In this document: positions 1 to 13,600 of the stretch, piece by piece | Position numbering within the stretch: position 1 is the first letter of the stretch | How the letters are laid out: each line of letters starts with the position of its first letter | DNA from: Corbicula japonica | Lineage: Eukaryota > Mollusca > Bivalvia > Venerida > Cyrenidae | DNA: 64,000 nt | NCBI GenBank assembly: GCA_038501625.1 | Contig: JAZAYU010000034.1 | Coordinates: 3,747,102 to 3,811,101 of the forward strand | Direction: 5' to 3' | Program-made: the position numbers and the translations under genes | Notes under the pieces: model-generated | The model's database searches: none | The model's input: only the letters and a program-made list of their open reading frames with translations | What the model was told of the DNA's origin: nothing

Positions 1-109
1 TCAAATTTGTCGAGAATCACTATTAAAGTAACTTGTTTCTAAATATTAAGAATTGCATAATTATGTCCTTTTCCAATTTTGCATGTAAACAATTAGTTTG
101 ACCCTTTGG

Positions 110-300
110 GAATAGGTATAACCCTGTATATATACAGGTTTTTATTGCGTGTGCAACCAGTGTAGATCCAGATTTGCCAGAACATTATTATGTGCAATCT
201 GATCGGAAACTAGATTGGGCCATTTTTTGCCAGAAATAACCTTCTAAATATAACAGTGAACAGTGTTGATCTGGAGCAACACAGATATAGATAAGTTGCA
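110..300. repeat. Dyad element, degenerate
   Basis: Recognisable phrases are gcaaccagtgtagatccaga, ccagaaataac and gaacagtgttgatctgga. One of about eighteen copies of a family whose consensus runs from taaccctttcctccat to its inverse, with four agatcc(a/t)gatcag arms. Confidence 0.6.
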
Positions 301-711
301 TGTTTTTCCCCAAATGGTGCCTCTTTAAAAACAAAACAAAATGGCGGCGTCTTGCATGTCGCTTCATTTTAAATTCTGTTGTTAAAGCATATAAAACAAA
401 GTACCTTTGTAAAATAAATGGTATGAAAAGAGCTATTTTTTCTAATGTTTACTTTACCCAGTATAAGATATTCATAAAAATAGTTCTAACAGTAAATATT
501 GCCAACAGTCAATAAGCCCAATACACAAGAGGGTATCAAGTCTTAGCAACATTTTTTACATCTACATACTGTTTATATTATCACAGGCTGGAGTAATGGG
601 GATCTTTCAGTAAGCAAAAGTTAGATGATAGACCTTTTACTTTCAGTGCCCAAAGCTTATTGATAAAAATGACAGAGAATTAAAATACAATCTACATACA
701 GTACATTAACC

Positions 712-897
712 CTTCACTCCACATTTACGACTTTTACCAGATGTGCAAACAATGTAGATCTAGATCAGCCAACATATCTGTGATTAATGAGGGTTTTTTT
801 TACTGAAATGCCAACACTACAGATAATGATTGGATGACACAGGTGGATCTTTGCTGGTGGCAAGTGTTAAAATGCATCTATATGGAGTAGAGGGTTA
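712..897. repeat. Dyad element, short
   Basis: From cccttcactccacatttacg to atatggagtagagggttaa, with a central deletion. Confidence 0.65.
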
Positions 898-1484
898 AAC
901 AAGACTACCAACAAACCTGAATGTTGTCAAAGCGTCCATGTGTTGTAGTCACATATATAGATTTTTCCAACATCGGTACATAGATGTTCACACAATGTAC
1001 AATGATTGACTCGGCAAATGTAATACTGCTAGAACTCTGCATAAAAGATAATGGTCATGTTTTATTTAGTTTCAAAAAATCACAATTTTGTTATAAAAAT
1101 GTATTCAAAACTTTTGTATCATTTAATTTCTCCTAAATTTTGCAGAAAGACCATTTATGGCTTTTGTGTAGTGCTGTTTCGAACTTGAAACTCTTGTATT
1201 GTCCCTTTCGGTAAAAGAAACTAACAAAAGATAAACTTATAATCTGATGATATACAAGTGGTTCCAAAGTTTATCATGTGACTCATAAATCTCTGTCTAC
1301 TGATCCTTAAACACAGAAGTGGTATTGACCTGAAAAAGGGAAGATGTTCAAAACAAACATGCATGGTCATAAAGTCACATAACATCATCCATATTTCCAT
1401 TACATAATGTCATGAACACAATATCCATTAAACATTTGTAAGTCATAAATTAAAACAGTCATAGCCTAGAGTGATCTCCCTTAC

Positions 1485-1643
1485 CTCAGTGTCTATGACT
1501 AGGCCAGAAATGAAGGAATCTTTTCCGACTGTGACCTCACCCTGTATGTTACTGTGTGTGATAACACATTTAGGTCCCACTGATACATTCTCGCCAAGAA
1601 CACTGTTTATGATAGTGGAAGAATCATCTACTCTCGCAGGATT
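1485..1643 (-). CDS. FCSK: FCSK exon, start of beta-helix (last one in window)
   Basis: 159 bases, phase 0, acceptor AAACAG and donor GTAAGG. It codes NPARVDDSSTIINSVLGENV, SVGPKCVITHSNIQGEVTVG and KDSFISGLVIDTE. The evenly spaced hydrophobics are left-handed beta-helix hexapeptide repeats. No following exon could be recognised in bases 1-1484. Confidence 0.92.
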
Positions 1644-4600
1644 CTGTTTGAAAAAATATAATTAATACTAAGTTACATATAAAAGCAATAAAATCCACAA
1701 TTCTAAATGGGTTATTAGTTTATGAGTTTTTAAGAATTATCCTAAATGTTACCAAAATAATTTGTTACATGAAGTGAAATCATCAAAAAACAAACAAATA
1801 CCATTATCGTTGATACTTAACAGTAGCCATAATTTTATATATTTATTCTCATCCAATAATAAATTATTCACAGTTCGGAGTGAAATACTTCAATGTCTCT
1901 GTTTTGGTTAATATTGATTGTAAAACAATATAATACTTATAAATGACATAAAAGGAGCACATTCTCCACATTTTTGGACTTACTAGTACATTTTAGGATC
2001 TGCTGTGAGTGAATTTTACTGCATTGGTAATGCTGTAACAACTTTGGCTTTAAATATATTCACTTACATGTTGGCTGTGTAAGAAAATTACATCACATTT
2101 GCTTTATTTACAGGGCCTAAGATCAAAAAACTAAATCTTGTGATCAGTCTCAAATCTCAAGCATCTGATTGGCTGAAATGGTGACCAGTCGCCATTTCAG
2201 CCAATCAGATGCTTGAGATTTGAGACTGATCTCAAAACTTAGTTTTATGATCTTGGGCCCAGGTCTTCTACCGTTTATATATTATAAATTTGATATTTGA
2301 ACTAGGCACCTTTAACCCTTAGCTCTATATATACACCTTATTACGTGTATGCGACCAGTGTAGATCCAGATCAGCCAGCTCATCTGTGCCTTATGATCAG
2401 GATCTGCATTGTTCGCTTTCTGGTCAGTAATATCCTAATAAATCAAAGAGCCAACTGTGCAGATCCTGATCAGATGACATGGATGTGCTGGCTGATCTGG
2501 ATCTTCACTGTTCGCCCTCGCAATAAAGGTGTAAAGGGTTAAACACTGTTCTCTAACTCATCCCAATTCCTACAACAAACCCAACTAGATGAGGAGTCAA
2601 CATAATCCAAACAGAAAGCTACCCCATTGATTATAAAGTTAACACTTTACCCCATAGATACACTTTATTGTGTGGGTAAACAATGTAGATCCAGGTCAGC
2701 TGGCACATTTATGCTGGCTGTCCTAGTTCTACACTATTTATTTTAAGATTCATTAGGTTATTTCTGACCAAGATGCAACCAGTGCAGAAACAGATCAGAC
2801 AGCATGGATTTGATGGCTGATCTGGATCTACACTGGTCGTAATTGCATTCAAACACGTAATATATTATAGAGTAAAAAAGCAGCGTACCTTAATATGAGC
2901 ATGTGTCATGTTGTGCCAGTGGTATACGCCCTCAGGAAAACAGACCTCCATGGAGCGATCCTGCAGGTTCTTCTTATGTTCTTGTATGGTATGAGGGTAA
3001 ATACAGTCTCCATCTTCTATCATACCTGCCAAACAAGATCACATAACACATATATTAATTAGAATACTACCTGGGTGTTCAGTTGAACACTTGTGTCGCC
3101 CTCTGGTACTATGTCAGATTAAAAATGCATGTACATAAAGGGGCCTAAAGAACTTCGCATTATCACAAGCCTGTTGTCATGAGCAATATATTTTGAAAGT
3201 TTGATGAAGAAATATTGAGAACTGGCAAAGTTATAGCCAATGATAAGTTTTTGTGTCAAACTGAAGTACAAAAAAGGGGCATTACTCCATCAAATGTGAC
3301 CTTGACCTAAAGAATTTGGCATCATCATGAGCATGTTGTCATAAGCAATATAATTTGAAAGTTTCATTAAGAAATATTCAGAAATGGCAAAGTTATAGCC
3401 AATGATAAGTTTTCGTGTCAAAATCAAAATACAAACAAGTACTAAAAGGGGCATAACTCCAGCAAATGTGACCCTGACCTAAAGAATTTGGCATCATCAT
3501 GACCGTGTTGTCAAAAGCAATATAATTTAAAAGTTTGATGAAGAAATATTAAGAAATGCAAAGTTATAGCCAACATTAAGTTTTTGTGACGGACGGACAG
3601 ACAAATAGATTCCTATGTATCGCTTTTTCTTTGAAAGGGCTACACAAAAATGGAAACTCTTCAATCATATCTGTTATTCGGTGACAAACCTCTGACATGC
3701 TATGTGAATGCTTCACAATGTCAAAATGTTTAACCCTTTCCTTCATAGTGTGTCACCTTAGTGCAAAAAAGTTGTAAATATCATTAATATATGAAGAAGA
3801 TATACAGTTATTGCACTAAGGTAAAGATAGATGGGTTTATAGCATGTGCAATCAGTGTTGATCTAGATCAGCTGTCACACCCATGCCACTGATCAAGATC
3901 TACATGTAAGTTGGAAATAACCTAAGGAATATAAAAGTGAACAGTATAGATCTTGATCAGACAGCCTGAAAATGCTGACTGATCTGGATCTACACTGTTC
4001 ACCCATGCGATAAAAGTCATATCCCATGTAGTAAAGGGTTAAACAGTAAATTTAAGCTTAAGTCTCTATCTGCAATGATATTTCAACAACGTATCATTTA
4101 ATCAATAAATGACTATTACCTGTATTACAACAATGTACCCTGTCTGTGACATGTCTACGTATAGAAGATTTAATACACAAAATCAGTACTTAATGCCCTT
4201 TGTGAATAGTAACCCTTTACATATGTACTGAAAAATACACAAGTAACTCACTTCCTGGCAGTAAACTAAATTAACTTTCAAAAACTAACACATTTCTAAA
4301 GTGTATATGACAGCTGTAGAGTCAAGTTTAGAAAAGGCATGTCATCTGCACAAAACTTGTGGCTTTGAAGTTACTTACACGCTTTAATTTTATATTTATG
4401 TAGATCCTCCCAGAGAATCGTCCTGGCCATCCTCATTGTCTTGATATCTCCGATCGCAACATCTTTGCCGTAACTGCCACTTCGAGCACCAGAACGGAAA
4501 TCTCGAGCATTTACCCCTGTACACATGGGCAGCATGACATCAAAGAACAATGATAGCTAAAACGGAATACAGATCAATATATAAGGAGTGGTAAAAGTCT

Positions 4601-7600
4601 CACACATGTCAATTAAATGTTAGTTAGCATTTTTAGAAAAATTTCAAAGTAAAACGGGTGCACGTATTACCGAACAGGTGTCTTATTCCGAACATAATTT
4701 TCAAATAAAATTAACATTTGTTTTTCATAAGATAAACTTGTATGTGAGGTGAAATATGATGCCAATATACTTTCTTAGAATATTTGACTTGTTTACAAGT
4801 TCCATTGCACGCTAGTTTCAAATTTATTGAGTTTCAAAGAAAATCGCTGTTTGAGGTAAGTAAAGTTTATCAATTAGTTAATCCCGACATTCCAAAATCT
4901 TAAGTTTAGAGAAAGTTAAAATATTTTAGTCTATATAAGAGATTATGATTTTTAAAAGATGTTAACATGTATTTTTCGGGGGATACAACTTTTAGCGCCA
5001 CAATAACATGTGATAAAAAGATAACGGAGTGTTCGGAAAAAGCTGCACTTCATCTTTCATATGCGTCAAATTCTGACCAATATTATTTCATAATATACAA
5101 GTCTTCTTTTAAAAAAATATAAAGCAAATTAATGATAGTATGTTAAACAAATACTCTATAGATTAAGATTTATTCTATATAAAGAACAAGATTTACGTGA
5201 TTAGGCCATCCTTAAAAAAAGTGTTTGTAGTTGTGCGACCAACCCAGTGAAATAACCCCCTACCCCAAAACAATTTTGACCACCCTAAGAAATTTTTTTT
5301 GGTCTATATTTTTCTTTCCATAAATAAATAAGATCAGCATTTTACTAAACACTTACCATCGGGAACATATTCCATACTTTATAATTACATTCCAATTTTA
5401 TCTCCAGTATCATATTTCAGAATTATTGCATTCTCAACCAATTTAATCCAGCTAAAGATGTCAAATGTCACGTACACACTTCTTCTAGATCAAACGATTT
5501 CATAGCATAGCCGACAAAACAACACAGTCTGGTTATGAGCCGGCAATTTCTCTGAAGTTCAATTTTCATGTTCTCGTAGATTTTATAATGATTGTATGTC
5601 TGATGACTATTTGAATTTTGAAGGACTTTACTTGGAATGAGAGTATTGTTTATTAATTTAAGAAAAATTTTTAAAGTTAGTTAAATAGTCAGTTTAATCA
5701 ATGAAATTTCTTATTGTTCTGTTGCTTTTCAAATGAATTTATGGCACAGATCTATAGTTTTATGTGTAAAATACAATTAAATAAACAGTTTGGGTGTTTT
5801 TTTGTATAAAGTTGCGTATTTTCAAAAAAGTTATTTTATGTTCGGAAATGCACGCACATGTGTTCGGATTTAGACGTAATGATCAGTAATACCCGAAGAA
5901 CAGTGGGATATGTTAAAGTAAGGTATGTCACGTTATAATATAGTTACAGATACGGACTTTTCTTAAAAATTTGCTTTAAGACTTAAATTATCCATAAAAA
6001 GCGGACAATATATAGTATTGGCGTCTATTACCGAACAGTAAAATTTGTGGCTTAAGTGTTCGGTAATACCCGCCCCCGCTCTAAAACTTGTTCAAGTCAA
6101 GGATCATGAATGTGATTTTTCCATAGTATTGTGGTATCATTAAACCCTTTCCTCCACAGATACACCTTTGATGTGTGGGCGAACAGTTTAGATCCAGATC
6201 AGTTTGCCCGTCCATGCCATCTTATCAGGATCTGAACTGTTTGCTTTTTTATTCATTAGGTTAATTCTGACCAAAATGAGACCAGTGCAGATCCTGATCA
6301 GACATCACAGATGTGCCGGGTGATCTGGATCCACACTGGTCATACATGCATAAAAATGCATATATATGGAGGAATGGGATTATTTAGCAGGGATCAAATT
6401 TCATGCAGAAGATATAATGACATTTTCGTTTGGGCATAAATTTACCCAGTTGTATTATTCTTATAATAAAATTTTATATTTAATTTTTTTGATTTACTGG
6501 ATTTTGATTTTAGGCATCATTTTAATACATGAGCACAAAATAAAAGATCTGTACTGTTTGTTTTTTAATTTATAAGGTTATTCTGAACAAATAGTGAACA
6601 GTGCATATCCTGATCAGATGGCACAGATGTGCTCTCTTATCTGGATCCACACTGATCACACATGCCTTAAAATGCATATACATGTATATGGAGTACAGGG
6701 TAAAAGCAGACAGGTAGACTGACAGACCAGTGCCCAAGATCATAAAACTAAATCTGGAGATCAGTCTCAAATCTCAAGCATCTGATTGGCTGAAATGGCG
6801 ACTGGTCGCCATTTCAGCCAATCAGATGCTTGAGATTTGAGACTGATCTCAAAACTTAGTTTTATGATCTTGGGCCCAGCTGAGACTGGACTTCATCAAT
6901 CTATAGATCTCAATTTTCTTGTACAATCCAGTTAGGGTTATAAATAAGGAATACAAGATAGCAGGTGGCCAGTATGATCACACTGAGAGTAATACAAGCT
7001 GCTACCAGAGACAAAATCTATAACTATTTCTTACAATCAAAGGAAAATGTGATTCTGTCTAACAAAAAGTTGTTTTGATATAATTTCATGGCACATGATG
7101 TACAATTAAAAGAATAAACAAGAGCCAGTCGGAAACCACAGCACGCTCGACTATTCGAAGTCAGACATATTTAAGCACATTTAAAACTGGGCTTCATTTA
7201 AACTGGGGAGTGATTCAGGTGTTTATGACACCCAACACACACACATGAACAAAAGTTTCTTAATCCAAGTTAGGAAATCAATAAATTACACTTAATTTAT
7301 TATTGTAGTTTTTTTTACACAACCCAGTCCATACACCCCTGCCCACCTAAAGTGTGGTGTAGTATAGTAAGGTATGGTATTGTTGTTGGTGGTGTTGTTG
7401 ACGGTGTTGTTGGTGGTGTTGTTGTTGGTGGTGTTGTTGGTGTTGTTGTTGTTATTAGGGTTTTTGTTGGTTGTGTTGTTGGTGTTGTTGTTGTTGTTGG
7501 TGGTGGTGTTGTTGCTGTTGGTGGTGGTTGTTGATGCTATTGTTGGTGTTGATGTTGTTGTTGGTGGTGTTGTTGACTGTGTTGTTAGTGGTGTAGTTGT

Positions 7601-10600
7601 TGTTATTTGTGTTATTGTTGGTGGTGGTGTTGGTGGTATGTGGTGGGGGGGGGGGGGGTAGTGGTAGTGTGGTGTGGTGTGGTGGGTGGGTGGTGGTGGT
7701 GGGTGGTGGTGGTGGGTAGTGGTAGGGGGTGGTGGTGGGTGGGTGGGTGTGGAGTGGGTGGGGGTGGGGTGGGTGGGTGGGTGTGGGGTGGGTGGGTGTG
7801 GGGTGGTGGTGGGTGGGTGGGTGGGTGGGTGGGTGGGTGGGTTTGGGGTGGGTGGTGGGGGTGCTGGTGGGTGGTGGTGGGTGGGTGGGTGTGGGGTGGG
7901 TGGTGGTGTGGTGTGGTGTGCAGTGCTCAGGCTGTCAGTCAACATTGTCGCCATTTGCGATAATTTTACGTTTTTGTCGATTATTTCAAAGAATTGCGCG
8001 GTAAAATTTGGCGATTAAATAATTGTCAAAAAAGCAAGATATTGTTAGCTTATTTGCATTCGCTTTGCCCTGAGCGGTCGCCACATAACTGATAATTGTG
8101 GGTAGTTAATCCCTAATTGAACTAACAAAGTGTCACTTAAGATAATCACCTTGGCGTCCTTGCCTACGGGTCAATGATTGATGATTGTAATCGGTAAACT
8201 TTTGGCAATTCCATTACGTCATGACAAGGGAATTATAAGGTTGATGCTATTTATAGCTAAATATTATGGATTCCCCTATCATATGTTTAACAAAGCAGAC
8301 AAATATTTTAAGAATAAGAATAAATGGTGTGTTCTTTTTTTTCTAATCTAATATTAAATACTGGCCAAATTCTAAATCCATTCTCAAAGCAAAAACCTAG
8401 CCGGATACTGTACCTCAAGTGATGAATAGGACGAAAATTCGCGGTACGAATTGCCGATTTTTTAACCCTGTTAAACTTAACGGAGAAAATACTTCCTATT
8501 TTCTCAAAAATGTTTTTAATCAGCTGCTTTGGTTATTTTTTGCTTTGGAAAAGTTATTTCACATTGCAATTTTCTGCTGGTTTATTAGTAATTACGTTTG
8601 TCATCCATTTTCGCGACGTCTTTTTTTGACATACCATTAATCTAATCCCGAATCGTCTTTGCCACTACCCATTAGCATATAAACTCATTCTAAGCAGAAA
8701 ATTGATGTGAATTAAATTATTTTGCCCAATACTTTAATGCAATATTTTACAATTTTGTTTGGTTAAGACTGCTTTGAAGGTTAGACCTTTTTGGTATGTT
8801 TACATAGCATTGAATCCAATTTATTTTGTCTGCAAAAGTGAAGTGAAGAATGCCTTATTATTAAAAATCATCAGTAATTTTACATAAAGCCAATTATTTT
8901 AATTGACTAGGTTAACTTAATAAAGTAATAGTTAACAGTTAATCTTCATAACATAGATGTTATATTAGATAAATCATGTTAATTAAAAAACAAAACAAAT
9001 AATTATAATGCTATTTCCCACGGATGTGGAAACAACGCGTTAAACTTTGGCTATTAATTTAATTTTCAAAAATTGTGTGGCTATTATTTTAAAACAGCCA
9101 GCATGAGCACTGGGTGTGGTATAGTATAGTATATTATAGCATAGCATAGAATAGCATAGCATAGCATACCATAGTATAGTATAACCACTCAACACTTTCA
9201 ACCAAAGTATGTTCAGTACATCTGTTTTAAACCTTTTCTATAGCATTACCTATGAAAAACACTAACATTGAAACTTTAACCATAATTTCTAAGTCTTAAT
9301 TCTAATTTCTAAGCGAAAAAGGGCAAAAATTAAATAAAAAAAGCAAGGATGAGTCATGGGCCTTTGAAAATCAACCTGATGTATGATAAAATAAAGGTAT
9401 ACAAAGTTTTAAAGTTGTCGTTTTAATAGAATGAAAGATATGAGGTTTCACCACCTTGCATGCAAACTTTAACCTTAATTTCTAAGTCTAAAAAGGGCAA
9501 TAATTTGATATAAATCAAAGAAAGTGTTATTTTTCTTGGCATACATAGTCAGGGTCATGATAGTGAACAAGATTCAAAGCTATAGTACAAGAAGTATGAA
9601 AGTAACTAGCTTGCACGCAAACTTTAACCTGAAATTCTAAGTTGAAAAAGGGCCATAATTTGATTAAAAATTAAAGAAAGAGTTATGGTTCTTGGCATAC
9701 ATAGTCAGGGTCATGATGGTAAACAAGTGTTGAAAGTTTCAAAGCTATAGTACAAGAAGTATGAAAGTAACTAGCTTGCACGCAAACTTTAACCTGAAAT
9801 TCTAAGTTGAAAAAGGGCCATAATTTGAACAAAACGGAAGTTAGAGTTATGCTTCTTGGCATACCCACTCGGGATATGATAATGAACAAGTGCTGAAAAT
9901 TTCAAAGCTGTATTATAAGTAGTATGGAAGTTACGGGTTTGTACACTAGCTTGCACGCAAACTTTAACCTGAAATTCTAAGTCGAAAAAGGGCTATAATT
10001 TTAATAAAATGAAAGTTAGAGTTTTTGTTCCTGGCATACACACTTGGAAGATGATGATGAACAAGTGTGCCAAGTTTCAAAGTTGTAGTATAAGTAGTAT
10101 TGAAGTTATGTGTTTGTACAGTAGCTTGCACGCAAACTTTAACCTGAAATTCTAAGTCGAAAAAAGGGCCATAATTTGATGAAAATGAAAGTTAGAGTTA
10201 TGGTTCTTGGCATACACACTCGGGACATGATGATGAACAAGTGTGCCAAGTTTCAAAGCTGTAGTGTAAGTAGTATTGAAGTTATGTGTCTGTTCATTAG
10301 CTTGCACGCAAACTTTAACCTAAAATTCTAAGTCGAAAAAGGGCCATAATTTGATCAAAATAAAAGTTAGAGTTATGGTTCTTGGCATACATACTCGGGA
10401 CATAATGATGAACAAGTGTGCCAAGTTTTAAAGCTGTAGCTATAGTAGTTTTTAAGATATCAGTAGGTTGCACGCAAACTTTAACCAAAGCGGGACGCCG
10501 AGGCCGACGCCCAAGTGAGTACAATAGCTCGACATATTCTTCGAATAGTCGAGCTAAAAACTCTTGAATAATACTTCTTAGTTAAAAAAAGCTTAACATT

Positions 10601-13600
10601 GTGCTATCTCACATAACCAGGTTAACAAGACCTTGGATTTTCATATAATTGTGTTTACTTCAGCAAAAGTTAAGTATTAAGGGTTCACTTTATATAAATT
10701 GGAATCTACAAGTTTTGGAGCAGCAGATTGGCTTAAACCCTAAATCTTACTGTGAATCTTTCCTTGACTGGTGTCACACCACTATCTGCACCATAGTTGC
10801 ACCCTAAATTAGTTTGTGCCATGTTGATATATGGCACCAAAACAAGTCAGGTCAGGCCCCAGCTCATGGTGTTTGTTCTACCTTGATTTATGCCATGCAA
10901 AAACCTGAACTGGTCAGGCCCAAATCTTACTATTTGTCCTACCTTGATTTATGGCACACCAAAACCATGTAAGTCAGGCCTATGATCTTAGCGCTATATA
11001 TGTACGGATCCTACCTTGATTGGTGCCACACCACTATCAGCACCAAAGTATGTACACGCATCAAGGGGAGGTTTGGTGAAGAATGATAGCAAAGTCTCCG
11101 AGACTTCAGCTGAGAAATACACCATACCACATACCTGGCAATATAAAAACCACACAATTAAACAACTAACAGAAAATCAACTGTTTAAGCTATTCAAATC
11201 TATCTTTGGGTTAAATGGCATTTTGCTCTAATAAAGACAGAAATGTCTGTCTGTTTATGGTAACTGCTTTATTTGATTTGAGAATTTTATTGTGGAAAGA
11301 AAATCATGGTTTATCATTTTTTATGATTTATTTCCTTTATGATTCTAACATTTTCTATTTATTACTTTTTTCAAAAATAACTAGAGTGCCATCACAATAT
11401 TATTTGACTCCAACTTCCAGATGTCATGATGATATAATATTTCTTTCTAAAAATAACCAAATTATTTTTGTGTATATTTACACCCACAACCTGCAGTTAC
11501 TGAATAAGGTCATATCTATAAGTTATTTCTTTTATAAACTATTAATGTTCTATCAACAATTGATGACGTTAATGCAATTAATGCCAAAGTACTATGGTAA
11601 TTGTTATAAAACTGTATAGGTTACCATAGGAACAGAGCCATCTTTTCTCTCGCAGACTTCAAGATTTTGCACTGACTCTTTGTATAGAATGTCTTCAACA
11701 AAGCCCTGAAACAGATGAAAAACATTATAAACAAAGTGTTCTCTCCATTAAACTAGAAATGTGTCCACAGGACATGGATGCCCCCGCTATGCATGTTTGT
11801 CATGGTGAACATTTATACCAAGTTATTTTAAAATCCAATAAGTAATAACAAACTCACAGCCCAGACAAGAAAATTTTGGTTTTAGTAATAGTGACCTTGA
11901 CCTAGGACCTACAGGCATGGGAATTGTACACAACACAACGCCTTGTCATAGTGAACATTTGCGCAAAATTATTTTGAAATCACTCTGTTAATAACGAAGT
12001 TATAGCCAGTACAAGAAATTTCAATTTGACCTTGGACCTACAGGCATGGGTATAGTACACAACACATAGTCTTGATATAATGAACATTTATACCAAGTTA
12101 TTTTAAAATCCAATAAGAAATAACAAAGTAACACAGCAGACAAGATGTTTATTACTAAATTCTATTTTTAGTAACAGTGACCTTGACCTTTGACCTACAG
12201 GCATGGGTGTTGTACATGACACACCGCCTTATCATGGTGAACATTTTTGCCAAGTTATTTTGAAATCCCTCCATTCATATGGAAGTTTCAGCCAGGACAA
12301 GAAAATTCTATTTTTAGTAACAGTGACCTGACCTTGGACGTACAGGCAAGGGTATTGTACGCGACACACCGTCTTGATATGGTGAACATTTATACCAAGT
12401 TATTTTAAAATCCAATAAGAAATAACAAAGTTACAGAGCGGACAAGATTTTTCCAACAAAATTCTATTTTTAGTAACAGTGACCTTGACCTTGGACCTAC
12501 AGGCATGGGTGTTGTACGCGACACACCGCCTTATCATGGTGAACATTTGTGCCAAGTTATTTTGAAATCCCTCCATTCATAAGGAAGTAACAGCCCGGAC
12601 AAGAAAATTCTATTTTTAGTAACAGTGACTTGACATTGGACCTACAGGCATGGGTATTGTACGCGACACATCGTCTTGATATGGTGAACATTCATACCAA
12701 GTTATTTTAAAATCCAATAAGAAATAACAAAGTTACAGAGCGGACAAGATTTTTCCAACAAAATTCTATTTTTAGTAACAGTGACCTTGACCTTGGACCT
12801 ACAGGCATGGGTGTTGTACGCGACACACCGCCTTATCATGGTGAACATTTGTGCCAAGTTATTTTGAAATCCCTTCATTCATAAGGAAGTTACAGCCCGG
12901 ACAAGAAAATTCTATTTTTTGTAAAAGTGACCTTGACATTGGACCTACAGGCATGGGTATTGTACGCGACACACCGTCTTGATATGGTGAACATTTATAC
13001 CAAGTTATTTTAAAATCCAATAAGAAATAACAAAGTTACAGAGCGGACAAGATTTTTCCAACAAAATTCTATTTTTAGTAACAGTGACCTTGACCTTGGA
13101 CCTACAGGCATGGGTGTTGTACGTGACACACCGCCTTATCATGGTGAACATTTGTGCCAAGTTATTTTGAAATCCCTCCATTCATAAGGAAGTTACAGCC
13201 CGGACAAGAAAATTCTATTTTTAGTAACAGTGACCTTGACCTTGGACCTACAGGCATGGGTATTGTACGCGACACACCGTCTTGATATGGTGAACATTCA
13301 TACCAAGTTATTTTAAAATCCAATAAGAAATAACAAAGTTACAGAGCGGACAAGATTTTTCCAACAAAATTCTATTTTTAGTAACAGTGACCTTGACCTT
13401 GGACCTACAGGCATGGGTGTTGTACGCGACACACTGCCTTATCATGGTGAACATTTGTGCCAAGTTATTTTGAAATCCCTCCATTCATAAGGAAGTAACA
13501 GCCCGGACAAGAAAATTCTATTTTTAGTAACAGTGACCTTGACCTTGGACCTACAGGCATGGGTATTGTACGCGACACATCGTCTTGATATGGTGAACAT

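Larger units (their letters stand above)
7118..10556. mobile_element. Composite tandem-core repeat element in an FCSK intron
   Basis: The left end reads AAACAAGAGCC followed by GCTCGACTATTCGAAG at 7145-7160. The right end carries the exact inverse, CTTCGAATAGTCGAGC, at 10539-10554, itself the right arm of a small hairpin. Between them lie a G/T-only array, about 1.2 kb of unremarkable AT-rich sequence, a 5-bp repeat and a 155-176 bp tandem core. A second copy of the right end is at about 42.26-42.33 kb. I take this as one non-autonomous element, although two adjacent insertions would look similar. Confidence 0.5.

Noticed and set aside
7292..7954. 220-codon His/Thr/Pro/Asn-rich frame on minus and several Val/Gly/Trp-rich frames on plus
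   Set aside because: Purely the translation of a G/T microsatellite.
11215..11619. 134-codon frame on plus between two FCSK exons
   Set aside because: AT-rich intron composition (Phe/Tyr/Leu-rich) with no motif, antisense to a well-supported gene.
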